A stretch of DNA of 64,000 bases from Microbispora siamensis. Lineage in GTDB: Bacteria; Actinomycetota; Actinomycetes; Streptosporangiales; Streptosporangiaceae. The DNA lies in assembly GCF_016863095.1 (NCBI RefSeq), contig NZ_BOOF01000003.1, positions 186,001-250,000 of the forward strand. The letters are read 5' to 3'. The position numbers and the translations under genes were made by a program. Below the pieces are notes generated by a model. It did not search any database. It had not been told where the DNA came from and saw nothing but the letters and a program-made list of their open reading frames with translations. How positions within the stretch are numbered: position 1 is the first letter of the stretch; each line of letters starts with the position of its first letter. Below are positions 17,538 to 26,273 of this stretch, in pieces.

Positions 17538-18218
17538 GTGGTGAGGACGGTCTCCGGCGACACGCGCTTCCCCGCGGCGGCCCCGGGTCGCTCGCCCGTC
17601 GGCTCCCGCGAGGCCGAACCGTACGGCGCCGAGCCGAACGGCGCCGGGCCGGACGGCGCCGAGCCGAGCGACGCGGGGCTGATCGAGGCGTCGCTGACGG
17701 CGCCCGAGCGGTTCGCCGGCGTCTTCGACCGGCACGCGGACGAGATCCACGCCTACGCCGGACGCCGTCTCGGCCCCGAGCACGCCGACGACGTCACGGC
17801 CGAGACGTTCCTCGTGGCGTTCCGCAAGCGGCACCGCTACGACACCTCCCGGCCGGACGCGCGGCCCTGGCTGTACGGCATCGCCGGCAACCTCATCTCG
17901 GGACACCGCCGGTCGGAGGTACGCCGGCTGCGGGCGCTCGCCCGCGCGCCGCGCGACGCCGGCGAGCGCGGCGCCCACGAGGAGGAGCGCGGAGCGGAGC
18001 GGGCGAGCGCCGCCGCCCTGCGGCCCGCCCTCGCCGCCGCGCTGGCCAGGCTGTCGGCCGCCGAGCGTGACCTGCTCCTGCTGGTCGCCTGGGCCGACCT
18101 CTCCTACGAGGAGGCGGCCGAGGCGCTGAAGATCCCCATCGGCACGGTCCGCTCGCGCCTGCACCGGGTGCGCGCGAAGCTGCGCCGCCATCTCGACCTT
18201 CCCGAGGAGAACGTGTGA
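17538..18218 (+). CDS. ECF-type RNA polymerase sigma factor
   Basis: About 226 residues from GTG 17538 (GTG 17541 equally possible). Region sigma2 is around residues 60-120 (FDRHADEIHAYAGRRLGPEHADDVTAETFLVAFRKR, split over the fold), and sigma4 around 165-220 (LSAAERDLLLLVAWADLSYEEAAEAL, then IPIGTVRSRLHRVRAKL). The N-terminus has an extra glycine/proline stretch made of near-repeats (EPYGAEPNGAGPDGAEP) that is unlikely to be part of the core fold. The stop overlaps the ATG of the next gene. GGAACC at 17452-17457 could be an ECF -35 for autoregulation, but I see no convincing matched -10. Confidence 0.92.
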   Translation: MVRTVSGDTRFPAAAPGRSPVGSREAEPYGAEPNGAGPDGAEPSDAGLIEASLTAPERFAGVFDRHADEIHAYAGRRLGPEHADDVTAETFLVAFRKRHRYDTSRPDARPWLYGIAGNLISGHRRSEVRRLRALARAPRDAGERGAHEEERGAERASAAALRPALAAALARLSAAERDLLLLVAWADLSYEEAAEALKIPIGTVRSRLHRVRAKLRRHLDLPEENV

Positions 18219-19249
18219 TGACCGACGAGATCGACCTGGTGGCGCGGGAGCGGCCCGACGTCGCGCCCTACTCTCTGGCGGCCAAGGCGGCCGTACGGCG
18301 GCGGCTGGCCGACCCGGCGGGCCGTCGCGCCCGCCCGCGCCCGCGTCCGTACCTGTTTCTGGCGGGCGGGACGGCGCTGCTCGCCGCGGCGGCGGGCGTC
18401 GTCGCCATCACCACCGTGCTGACGGAACCGGAGGCCCGGCCGGCGAAGGTGAGCCCGGGAGTCGTGACGCTGCCGAAGGTGTCGGCCATGTCGGCCGAGG
18501 AGGTGCTGGGCAGGGCGGCCCGCGCGGTGACCGACCTGTCGCCGCGTGACGACCAGTTCGTCAGGGTCAGCTCCCAGACGATGTACGAGGCCGACGTGGT
18601 CGGCGAGGGCGAGAAGGAGTCGCGCTACCTCTACCGGACGAAGCGGACGATCTGGCTGTCCGCCGACGGCACGAGGGACGGCGCGCTGAAGGTCGAATAT
18701 CTGGAGCCCCACGCCTACCCCGGCTGGCCGATCCCGCCGGAGGCGTACAAGGAGAAGGGCACCGAGTGGATGCGGCTCCCCGCCTGCAACAGCGTGCGGG
18801 ACACCGCCTACACGAACCTGAAGAAGCTGCCCGCCGACCCGGAGAAGATGCGCGGCTACCTGTACGACCGGCCGCACGGCGACAATCCGCCCGACACGGG
18901 GGCGTGGACGGCCGTCGGCGACCTGCTGCGGGAGACGTACGTGCCGGCGCCCCAGCGCGCGGCGCTGTTCAAGGCCGCCGCCACGATCCCCGGGGTCACG
19001 GTGACCGAGAACGTCGAGGACGCGGCGGGCCGGACCGGCATCGGCGTCGGCCGGATCTCCGGCGGGGTGCGTGAGGAGATCATCTTCGACCCGTCCACGT
19101 ATGAGCTGCTCGGGGAGCGCGGCATCGTGGTGGACGAGAAGGAGGCGAAGGCGCCCGCCGGGAGCCTGGTGGCCTCGACCGCCCAGCTGGAGGTCACGGT
19201 CGACGACACCGCGCCCGAGGTGAAGGACCCCGACTCCGGCTGCCTCTGA
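18218..19249 (+). CDS. CU044_5270 family membrane-anchored protein (putative anti-sigma partner)
   Basis: A 343-residue protein whose ATG overlaps the sigma factor stop (TGATG). A basic cytosolic segment of about 45 residues precedes one transmembrane helix (YLFLAGGTALLAAAAGVVAI), followed by an extracytoplasmic domain of about 270 residues. This matches the CU044_5270 family, which is regularly encoded beside ECF sigma factors in actinomycetes. Regulation of the sigma factor by this partner is inferred from coupling and topology; no zinc-binding HxxxCxxC anti-sigma motif is seen. Confidence 0.82.
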   Translation: MTDEIDLVARERPDVAPYSLAAKAAVRRRLADPAGRRARPRPRPYLFLAGGTALLAAAAGVVAITTVLTEPEARPAKVSPGVVTLPKVSAMSAEEVLGRAARAVTDLSPRDDQFVRVSSQTMYEADVVGEGEKESRYLYRTKRTIWLSADGTRDGALKVEYLEPHAYPGWPIPPEAYKEKGTEWMRLPACNSVRDTAYTNLKKLPADPEKMRGYLYDRPHGDNPPDTGAWTAVGDLLRETYVPAPQRAALFKAAATIPGVTVTENVEDAAGRTGIGVGRISGGVREEIIFDPSTYELLGERGIVVDEKEAKAPAGSLVASTAQLEVTVDDTAPEVKDPDSGCL

Positions 19250-19253
19250 TCCC

Positions 19254-19269
19254 CCGCCCGTACGGGCGG
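19254..19269. terminator. Palindromic hairpin after the sigma/partner operon
   Basis: A 16-base perfect palindrome, CCGCCCGTACGGGCGG, begins 5 bases after the stop at 19249 and is followed by CGATTTG. It is a plausible weak terminator; there is no real T-run. Confidence 0.45.
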
Positions 19270-19303
19270 CGATTTGTCGGTGGTGATCTCTAGCCTCCGG
19301 CAC

Positions 19304-20677
19304 ATGACAAACGCGACGCAGGCGTACAGCTACGCCGCGCCTTCGATGCTGGTGGACGGACGTCTCGGGCTCTCGACGTCCGGCGGCAGGGCCCTGAGCG
19401 GCCCCGCCGTGGCGCCGAGGTTCTTCAGCGGGGTGGTCACCCAGGCGGCGCCCGCGGCGGCGGCCCTGCTCGGCGTGGCCGATGTGGCCCTCACCCGCTA
19501 CCACCAGCCGCGTCCGGGGTGGACGCGCGATCCGGTCGTCACGTGCGGCGGCGACCGGCTGCGGTTCGAGTCGTTCTCCGCCTGTGGCGGGGTGTACGCC
19601 CGGCTCGACCTGCTCGAGAACGCCCTGGACGGCGAGGTGTTCGACCGGGGGACGACCAACGTCGACGTCAACGGCCCGCTGCGGGAGGCGCTGGCCCGGG
19701 TGGGCGCGCGCGACCCGCTGCACCTCGGGGTCGGCGCGGACGAGCTCACGGTGACCACGCTCGACGGCGCGGTGGTGGAGAAGAAGGTGCCGCTGCCCGA
19801 GCGGTGGCTACGGGGGTTCGCCGAGGTTCAGGTGATCGCGGCGCGCATGGACCTGCGGGCCGAGTTGCACGGCATGAGCGCGGTGCGGTTCCTGCGGTCC
19901 CTGCCCAAGCGGGCGACGGCCGACCTGTGGGTCGCCCCCTCGGGCCGCGACCTGCGCGTCACCGACCGGCCCGGCCCAGGAGCGGTGTGCCTGTCCGGCG
20001 TGGGCCGCCTGGCGACGCTGCTGCCGCTGCTGCGCTTCGCGAGGAGCCTCAAGGTGTACGGCCCGGCCTCCCCCGGCGGCCCTGCGTCGAGCGCGTGGGA
20101 GCTGGATCTGCCCGGCATGCGCTACACACTGGTCCTGTCGCCGGAGCGCTGGCGCGGCTTCTCCGGAGAGGGCGCGGTGCTGGCCGACCTCGCCACCGAC
20201 GAGGCCGAGGCCGACGCCGACGTGGTGGGCATGCTGCTCAACTTCGAGCCCGAGGTGGAGATCGGCCTGCTGGCCGACCGCGCCGGGCTGTCCTCCACGC
20301 GCGTACGGGCCGCCCTCACGCAACTCGGCACGGCCGGGCGGGTCGGCTACGACCTGTCCGAGGCGGCGTACTTCCACCGTGAGCTGCCCTACGACAGGGA
20401 GCACGTGCAGCACCTCAACCCGCGGCTGACGGCCGCGCGGGCGCTGGTCGAGACCGGCGCCGTGGAGATCACGGGCGACACGGCGCGCGTCCGGACCGGC
20501 GGCGGGCTGCGGGAGGTGGGCCTGGCCGACGGATCGTGCACCTGTCCCTGGTGGTGGGACCATCGCGGTTCGCGTGGGCCGTGCAAGCACGTGCTCGCGG
20601 CCAGGATCGCCGCGCGGGCCACCACGGACACGGGCGTGGAGTCCGGCCTGGAGACGAGCTCGGAGGCGGCCCGATGA
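19304..20677 (+). CDS. SWIM zinc-finger domain protein
   Basis: A 457-residue protein. The zinc motif near the C-terminus is CxC followed by CxH (CTCPWWWDHRGSRGPCKHVLAAR, split as CTCPWW and GPCKH), the SWIM pattern that binds DNA or protein. The region before it is a winged-helix-like segment (EVEIGLLADRAGLSSTRVRAAL). The stop overlaps the DUF6493 start by 4 bases (ATGA), so the pair is translationally coupled. In other bacteria SWIM proteins of this size (YehQ type) sit with large DUF4132/DUF6493 proteins, a MoxR ATPase and a VWA protein; only the first two are here. Function unknown. Confidence 0.85.
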   Translation: MTNATQAYSYAAPSMLVDGRLGLSTSGGRALSGPAVAPRFFSGVVTQAAPAAAALLGVADVALTRYHQPRPGWTRDPVVTCGGDRLRFESFSACGGVYARLDLLENALDGEVFDRGTTNVDVNGPLREALARVGARDPLHLGVGADELTVTTLDGAVVEKKVPLPERWLRGFAEVQVIAARMDLRAELHGMSAVRFLRSLPKRATADLWVAPSGRDLRVTDRPGPGAVCLSGVGRLATLLPLLRFARSLKVYGPASPGGPASSAWELDLPGMRYTLVLSPERWRGFSGEGAVLADLATDEAEADADVVGMLLNFEPEVEIGLLADRAGLSSTRVRAALTQLGTAGRVGYDLSEAAYFHRELPYDREHVQHLNPRLTAARALVETGAVEITGDTARVRTGGGLREVGLADGSCTCPWWWDHRGSRGPCKHVLAARIAARATTDTGVESGLETSSEAAR

Positions 20678-23600
20678 GCGCCTGGCAGGAGGTGCGCGAC
20701 CTCGTCACCGCGCGGGAGACGAGTACGCTGGCCGACCGCGTGATCGCGCTCACCGAGGCCGAGCGTACCGAGGTGGGCAGACGGCTGCCGGACTTCCTCA
20801 AGGAGATGCGCGACACCGCCACGCAGATGGCCCGCGAGAGCCAGCGGGACCACCACGACGACGAGGACCCTTGGCTCGCCTGGGAGCGCCGCCGGACCGT
20901 GCGGGACGCCCTCGCCGAGTTCGGCGCGCCGCTGCGGATCGCGGGGGCGGGGACGATCTCCGGGCCCGCCGCCGCGGCCGCCTGGCTGAGCCGCCGCGAG
21001 CTCTACCCGGAGTGGGCGCCGGCACCGGACCCTGCCGAGGTGGTCCGCGTGCTGGTCACCCGCCCGGCCGAGTGGCAGGCCGACGTGGCGGCCCGGCTCG
21101 CCGGAAAGATCCGCAGAGCGAACGACGATCGGGTCGCCCCGCTGGTGCTCGCGCTGCTGCGGGCCTCCGGCGTGACGCCGCCCGCGCACGACCCGCTCGT
21201 GGTCGCGTGGCTTACTGGCGAGGCGGCGGCCGGCGATCCGCTGCTCGGCCCGCTGCTGCCGCGCATCTTCGAGGCCGAGGGCGCGGGCCGCGCCCTGCGT
21301 GAGGAACGGCTCACGCCGTCGCCCACCCGGTGGCTTTCCCTGATCCAGCGGCTCCTGCGTGCCGGACGGGTGTCGCGGGCGGAACTCCTGGACGGCTGCG
21401 TGAGCCGGTTCCTGCGTGGGGGCGACGCCGCTGACCTGCGCTTCTTCGTGCGCCTGCACGAACTGATCGACCCGGGGCCGCAGGAGGCGGCCGAACGGGC
21501 CCGGGACTACCTGCGGCTGCTTCCCGCCGCCCCCGGCCCGGTCGCCGAGCTGGCCCTGGCTCAGATCAACCGGTCCGGCCCGCACGACGACGCGGACGTC
21601 CAAGAGGCGATCGAGGCGCTGACCTTCAGGGCCGAGGCCAAGCTGGCCCGCGCCGGCCTGACCCTGCTGGACCGGCAGGTGCGGCAGAGGTCCGCACGCG
21701 CCGGCGAACTGGCTCCCGCGCTCGTCACGGCGTTCGCTCACGCTTCCGACGACGTGCGGCGGCGAGCGGTACGGATCGCGCTCAGGCACGCCGCGGCGTT
21801 CGGCGCGGACGCGAAGGTGATCGCCGACGCGGTCCCGCTGCTGCCCGCCGAGCTCGGCCGGGAGCTCGCCGCCGTGTTCGGGGGCGAGGTCGCGGCCGAG
21901 CAGACGCCGGAGCCGTTCACTCCCGCGCCGCTGCCCGTCCTCCCCGAGCCCGGCCCGTTCCCCGCACCGGCGGTGGACCGGACCGCAGGGGAACTCCACG
22001 GATGGGCGGCGTGCGAGCAGTGGCTCGCCGGCTTCGTCGAGCGGGTGGGCAGGGACCGTGCGGCCCTGCGCGAGACGCTCACCCCCGTCTTCCGGGACTC
22101 CTTTCCCTATCTGTACGGCCTGGAGCGCTGGCTCGATCCGGAGGCATGGATCGCCGCCCTGGCGAAGGAGGTGATCGCTCCCGGCACCGATCCCGGCGTG
22201 CCCGATCCGGAGCCCGTCGATCCCTGGGCGGGGTCGAGCTTCTCCGTGTGGGTCAGCGCCGTGCCGCCCGAGGAGACGGACGACCACGAGGACGGGCCGG
22301 AAGATCAGGACGGCCCGAAAAACGAAGACGGCTCGGAAGACGAAGACGGCTCGGAGGACGAGGCGGCACCCGGGCCGGCCTTCGGCGACCTGCCGGAGCA
22401 CGTCCGGGAGGAGATCTTCCGCGAGATCCTCGAGATCGGGGTCTCCACCGAGCGGGTGGCGGCGATGCGCGACGGCAGGCCCGTGCCTCCCCGCGATCCC
22501 GGCGAACCGGAGTTCCGGGTGGGGATCATGTACTCGGGCTTCCGGCCGCTGTTCGGCAAACCGGAGGAGCCCGACCCCGCGGTGGAGTTCCGCCGCCGCG
22601 CCCGGCTGCCGGAACCCGCGCGCGTCTCCCCGCCGCACATGTTCCTGCTGCACCGGCTCAGCGAGATCTACCGGGCGCTTCGAGAAGGGACGCTGCCCCC
22701 CGTCCTGCTGGCGACGCCGACGGTGACGACCGGGCACCTCGATCCCGGCGTGCTGGTTGACCGGCTGGAGCTGTGCGCCGCCGCGGGCACGGAGCCACTG
22801 CCCGCCGACCTGCAGCAGGCGTTGCTGCGGCTGCCGAGGGGGGCTCCCCCCCTCGTCGCCGAACGCGCCGGACGCGTGGGATCACGGGCGGCGTCGGCCG
22901 TCGCCGCCTGGCTCGCCCGGGGCGGCCTGCCCGACCCGGAGGCGGGGCTGAAGTGGGGCTACATCCAGGGTGCGCAGGAGCACCTGTTCGAGGAGCGTGA
23001 CCCGGGGCACGTCGAGCAGGTGCGGCTGGTGCCGGTGCTGCGGGCGGAGCCGACCGGGCACCCCCTCATCGACGAGTTGCTGCGCGAGCCGCCGAAGTGG
23101 CGCTGGGACGATCACGGCTACGCCATGGACTGGTGGCCGTCGATCCTCCCGTCGCACCGTGAGGTCGTCTCCGTCAACTACCTGCCCCACCTGCTCTACC
23201 AGTGGAACCAGCCGGGGGTCTATCCGCCGTACCTGGAGGCCCTCGCGGACGCCGACGGCCCGGTCGGGGACGCGACCGCGCTCATCCTCGCCTACTTCCT
23301 GGCCGAGCGTCGCCCGGACCCGGTCCCTGTGCTGCTGCGGATGACGAGCCGGGGAGCCCTGGACGCCGAGGCGGTCGGCCGTCAGCTCGCGCTGCTGATC
23401 CGCCACACCTGGTTCGAGCCCCGTCCGGTGCTGGCATCGCTGCGGGAGGCCGCGCATCAGGGGGCGCACGAGCAGGTGTGGGAGATCTTACGCAGCCTGC
23501 TGCCGGATCTGCTGCCCTTCGCCGGAGAGCGGCCGAAGGTCACTCATACCGAGGCGGTGACGCTCGCCGCCGACGTGGCCGCCTGGGTGGGCGCCCGCGG

Positions 23601-23703
23601 CGAGATCCCGGTCGTGTCGGCGCACGCCGCCACTGGCCGGGCGAGCCGGGGAAGCCGCTTCGCCCGGGAGTGCGCACGCCTGCGTGACCTGCTCGCCGGA
23701 TGA
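20674..23703 (+). CDS. DUF6493-like large helical protein
   Basis: A 1009-residue protein coupled to the SWIM gene by a 4-base overlap. The N-terminus (ALTEAERTEVGRRLPDFLKE) and repeated helical pairs resemble HEAT-like DUF6493 proteins. No catalytic motif is recognised. A highly acidic linker lies around residues 533-565 (PEDQDGPKNEDGSEDEDG), encoded by short in-frame near-repeats at about 22280-22370. A conserved tryptophan-rich block follows late in the protein (WRWDDHGYAMDWWPS). Inferred role: a partner or scaffold acting with the SWIM protein, likely cytosolic. Family assignment rests on the N-terminus and gene context. Confidence 0.75.
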   Translation: MSAWQEVRDLVTARETSTLADRVIALTEAERTEVGRRLPDFLKEMRDTATQMARESQRDHHDDEDPWLAWERRRTVRDALAEFGAPLRIAGAGTISGPAAAAAWLSRRELYPEWAPAPDPAEVVRVLVTRPAEWQADVAARLAGKIRRANDDRVAPLVLALLRASGVTPPAHDPLVVAWLTGEAAAGDPLLGPLLPRIFEAEGAGRALREERLTPSPTRWLSLIQRLLRAGRVSRAELLDGCVSRFLRGGDAADLRFFVRLHELIDPGPQEAAERARDYLRLLPAAPGPVAELALAQINRSGPHDDADVQEAIEALTFRAEAKLARAGLTLLDRQVRQRSARAGELAPALVTAFAHASDDVRRRAVRIALRHAAAFGADAKVIADAVPLLPAELGRELAAVFGGEVAAEQTPEPFTPAPLPVLPEPGPFPAPAVDRTAGELHGWAACEQWLAGFVERVGRDRAALRETLTPVFRDSFPYLYGLERWLDPEAWIAALAKEVIAPGTDPGVPDPEPVDPWAGSSFSVWVSAVPPEETDDHEDGPEDQDGPKNEDGSEDEDGSEDEAAPGPAFGDLPEHVREEIFREILEIGVSTERVAAMRDGRPVPPRDPGEPEFRVGIMYSGFRPLFGKPEEPDPAVEFRRRARLPEPARVSPPHMFLLHRLSEIYRALREGTLPPVLLATPTVTTGHLDPGVLVDRLELCAAAGTEPLPADLQQALLRLPRGAPPLVAERAGRVGSRAASAVAAWLARGGLPDPEAGLKWGYIQGAQEHLFEERDPGHVEQVRLVPVLRAEPTGHPLIDELLREPPKWRWDDHGYAMDWWPSILPSHREVVSVNYLPHLLYQWNQPGVYPPYLEALADADGPVGDATALILAYFLAERRPDPVPVLLRMTSRGALDAEAVGRQLALLIRHTWFEPRPVLASLREAAHQGAHEQVWEILRSLLPDLLPFAGERPKVTHTEAVTLAADVAAWVGARGEIPVVSAHAATGRASRGSRFARECARLRDLLAG

Positions 23704-23766
23704 CGTCAGGCGCTACAGAAGGCGATCTCCCCTAAGATCGTCCTTCTTGTCTCGGGAGGGCGCGGA

Positions 23767-25251
23767 GTGATCCGAGAGCGTGCGGGGTGGATCGCGGCCG
23801 GGGTCCACCTGACGGTGTCGGCCGTCGGCGCCGTGGTCACGGCCGTCACCGGGCGTCTCGACGCCCTCTGGGCGGCCGTCCTGTGGTATCCGCTCGACGA
23901 CTACTCCTCGATGGGTTTCGCCGAGTCGCCCACCGCCGCTGTGACGGGGGCGGTGGGTCTGCTCACGATCCTCGCGCTCAAGACCTGGATGCTCCGCCAG
24001 GTCTTCACCTTCCCCCCGCCCGCGGCCCGGCCCGCCGACCGGCGGGCGGTCTGGCTGCGGCGTCTGCTGTACCTGGCCGTCGCCCACGCCCTGATCCCCC
24101 CGCTGCCGGTCGCGCCGCTTCCCGACGTCGTCGGCGAGGCGCTCACACTGGCCCTGTGGTGCCCGCTGCAGGTGCTGTTCGCGCTGACCCTCCGCGGACG
24201 GCTCCGGGTGTTCGCGCTCGTCACCGCCTGGCCGGGGTCGGCAGGCCTGGCGATGATCGCGATGGACGAGGTGCCCGGGGCGCGGGCGCCCCGGTTCGTC
24301 CTGCTCGCCTGCCTGGCCATAGCGGCGGCCTGGCAGGTGGCCGTGCTCTTCGGCCAGCACCGCGACGGCCGCTGGAGCCGCGACACCGTCACGGCCGGCT
24401 GGCGCCACGTCACCGTGACGCTGGCGACTCCCCTCGCCGCCGCGGCCGTCCTCTCGGTGTTCGTCTACAACGACGTACCGCTGATGAAGATGCTGGAGGA
24501 GTTCGACGTCTTCCTGGCGGTGTGGCTGGCCCGCTCCGCCCACGAACTCACCGGCCCTCACGGCACGCCCCCGGAGCGTACGCCGCTCCGGCCGTCCGGG
24601 CCGGTCCTGCTGGCGGCCGTCCTGCTGCCGTTCCTCGTGCTGGTCGGGCCGGAGGAGACCGGGCGCCCCGCCTACACCGGCTGGTGGTACGAGGGGCCGC
24701 CCGAGGCGCTGCGGCCCGAGGACGGGGCACGCGCGGGCGACGAGAGCCACGTCGCGGAGGCCAACGCCCGCTGCCGGGACCCGTGGCCGAGGGTGCGGGC
24801 CCGGCGGCAGGGCACGGCCGCGTACTTCCTGTTCGAGGGCGGGGGATACGGCGTGTACGACCCGGACGACACCAGCGAGGGCGAGGACCCCTACGCCGCC
24901 GTGGACGACGGGTTCCTCGGCGCGGCGGGCAGTTCGGCGGTCGTGATGACCTACGGCGAGAACGAGCCGATGTGCCTGACCGTGAAGGCGTTCGGCTCCG
25001 CTCCCCCGCTGCGCTTGACGGGCTGGGAGCGGGTGGCCGAGATCGGCATCGTCAGCCGCAGCGGCCGCCTGGAGGTGCCCTCGTACGCCGACGGCGGCGA
25101 CGAGGGCGCCGGGGCCCGGCTGCCGAACCTGGCGGTGAAGGGTCCCGGACGCTACCGGCTGCGGGCCTACGCCCGGGGGCCAGAAGGGGCCGAGGAGCAC
25201 CTGGTCGTCGTGTTCCCCGGCCGGTCGGCCAGGAAGGTCGTCTACCGCTGA
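23767..25251 (+). CDS. Multi-pass membrane protein of unknown function
   Basis: A 494-residue protein from GTG 23767 (GGGAGGGCGGA upstream). About seven to eight hydrophobic helices fill residues 1-310. An extracytoplasmic domain of about 180 residues follows, with FLFEGGGYGVYDPDD and a beta-rich tail ending RYRLRAYARGPEG. I do not recognise a family and see no transporter signature. It follows DUF6493 by 63 bases, so co-transcription is possible. Confidence 0.75.
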   Translation: MIRERAGWIAAGVHLTVSAVGAVVTAVTGRLDALWAAVLWYPLDDYSSMGFAESPTAAVTGAVGLLTILALKTWMLRQVFTFPPPAARPADRRAVWLRRLLYLAVAHALIPPLPVAPLPDVVGEALTLALWCPLQVLFALTLRGRLRVFALVTAWPGSAGLAMIAMDEVPGARAPRFVLLACLAIAAAWQVAVLFGQHRDGRWSRDTVTAGWRHVTVTLATPLAAAAVLSVFVYNDVPLMKMLEEFDVFLAVWLARSAHELTGPHGTPPERTPLRPSGPVLLAAVLLPFLVLVGPEETGRPAYTGWWYEGPPEALRPEDGARAGDESHVAEANARCRDPWPRVRARRQGTAAYFLFEGGGYGVYDPDDTSEGEDPYAAVDDGFLGAAGSSAVVMTYGENEPMCLTVKAFGSAPPLRLTGWERVAEIGIVSRSGRLEVPSYADGGDEGAGARLPNLAVKGPGRYRLRAYARGPEGAEEHLVVVFPGRSARKVVYR

Positions 25252-25261
25252 GCCGCGCCCG

Positions 25262-26041
25262 TTACTTGCACTGCTCCAGCATGGCCGCCTTGTCGGCTGA
25301 GGTCACCGGCAGGTCGTACTTGAGGGCGACCTGGGCGAACCGCACGACGTAGGAGCAGCGGATGTCGCGGCTGGGCGGCAGCCAGGTGGCCGGGCCCGAG
25401 TCGCCCTTGGAGCCGTTGGTGGAGCCGTCCACGGGGATCAGGTTGAGCGGGTCGTTCGCGATCTGCTTGCGCTTGCTCTCGCTCCACCGCGACGCGCCCA
25501 TCTGCCAGTCGTACGACAGGGGCATGACGTGGTCGATCTGGACCTCCGCCGCGTGCGACTTGCTCCAGTCGATGGTCTTGCCGGTGTACGGGTCGTACAG
25601 GGTCATGGAGGTGATGACGCAGTTCGACCCGCTGCGATATTTGATGTCCTTGCCGTCCCGCTTCAGCAGGTCGTTGCGGGTGTCACAGCCGTTGCGCCCC
25701 CACGGGACGCCGTCCACGTTGTCGGCCCAGGCGTAGCCGAACTTGTCGCGGTCGTAGCCGGTCTTCGGCCCCCGGCCCTTCGTCGCCACCTTGTCGATCA
25801 GATCGCGGGCCTTCGCCCGGTCCTTGTCGGACGTGATCGCCTTCAGGCCGGGGCCGGTGCCGTCGGGATTGTCGAGCGGGTTGACGCCCCGCTCCGTTGC
25901 GGAGTCGCCCTTCGCGCCGCCGCCCTTGCCCGTGGGGCCGCCGTCGAGTTCCGGCATGGGCCCGCAACCCGCGAGTACGGCCACCGCCACCGAGATTCCG
26001 GCGATCGACACAGCGATCAACCGGTTGCCACGCCCGCCCAC
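25262..26041 (-). CDS. Secreted HNH/GmrSD-C-type nuclease-like lipoprotein
   Basis: GTG 26041 is chosen because AGGGG lies 6 bases upstream and a good lipoprotein signal follows at once (IAGISVAVAVLAGC, lipobox LAGC); 259 residues. After a 60-residue disordered Gly/Lys linker comes a DUF1524/HNH-type domain. It contains VQIDHVMPLSYDWQMGASRW (His/Asp metal motif), NDPLNLIPVDG and a late RCSYVVRFAQVALKY, as in secreted actinobacterial HNH proteins. DNA or RNA cleavage outside the membrane is inferred; competition, nutrient release and DNA uptake are all possible roles. An ATG at 26128 in frame is rejected because it lies upstream of the promoter. Confidence 0.85.
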   Translation of the reverse strand: MGGRGNRLIAVSIAGISVAVAVLAGCGPMPELDGGPTGKGGGAKGDSATERGVNPLDNPDGTGPGLKAITSDKDRAKARDLIDKVATKGRGPKTGYDRDKFGYAWADNVDGVPWGRNGCDTRNDLLKRDGKDIKYRSGSNCVITSMTLYDPYTGKTIDWSKSHAAEVQIDHVMPLSYDWQMGASRWSESKRKQIANDPLNLIPVDGSTNGSKGDSGPATWLPPSRDIRCSYVVRFAQVALKYDLPVTSADKAAMLEQCK

Positions 26042-26073
26042 TGCCACCCCTAGGTAATGAAATATCCCCCTCA

Positions 26074-26101
26074 GATATAGCAAAGTGCAAAAAAGTGGCA
26101 A
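26074..26101 (-). promoter_or_regulatory. Candidate promoter of the HNH lipoprotein gene
   Basis: On the minus strand TTGCCA (26101-26096) and TATATC (26079-26074) are separated by 16 bases in a locally AT-rich stretch, about 33 bases before the GTG start at 26041. Confidence 0.4.
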
Positions 26102-26184
26102 AGGAGGCGCGCACAAGAGCCGCGGCATTGCGACGTTTGCCGTTCACCGACGGCGCCGCCTCGGGCGAGAACCGCGGCGTACGA

Positions 26185-26221
26185 CGAGGGGCGCGGCACG
26201 CCGTGCGCGCCACGCCCCTCG
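26185..26221 (-). terminator. Hairpin terminator after the betaine transporter operon
   Basis: Nine-base arms CGAGGGGCG (26185-26193) and CGCCCCTCG (26213-26221) with a GC-rich interior that can pair further. It lies 53 bases downstream of the last binding-protein stop on the minus strand. No T-run, which is common in actinomycetes. Confidence 0.55.
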
Positions 26222-26273
26222 GACGGACCCGGTGAGAGCCCGGTGGATCAGATGCGGTGGTTCGGACAGGGGT

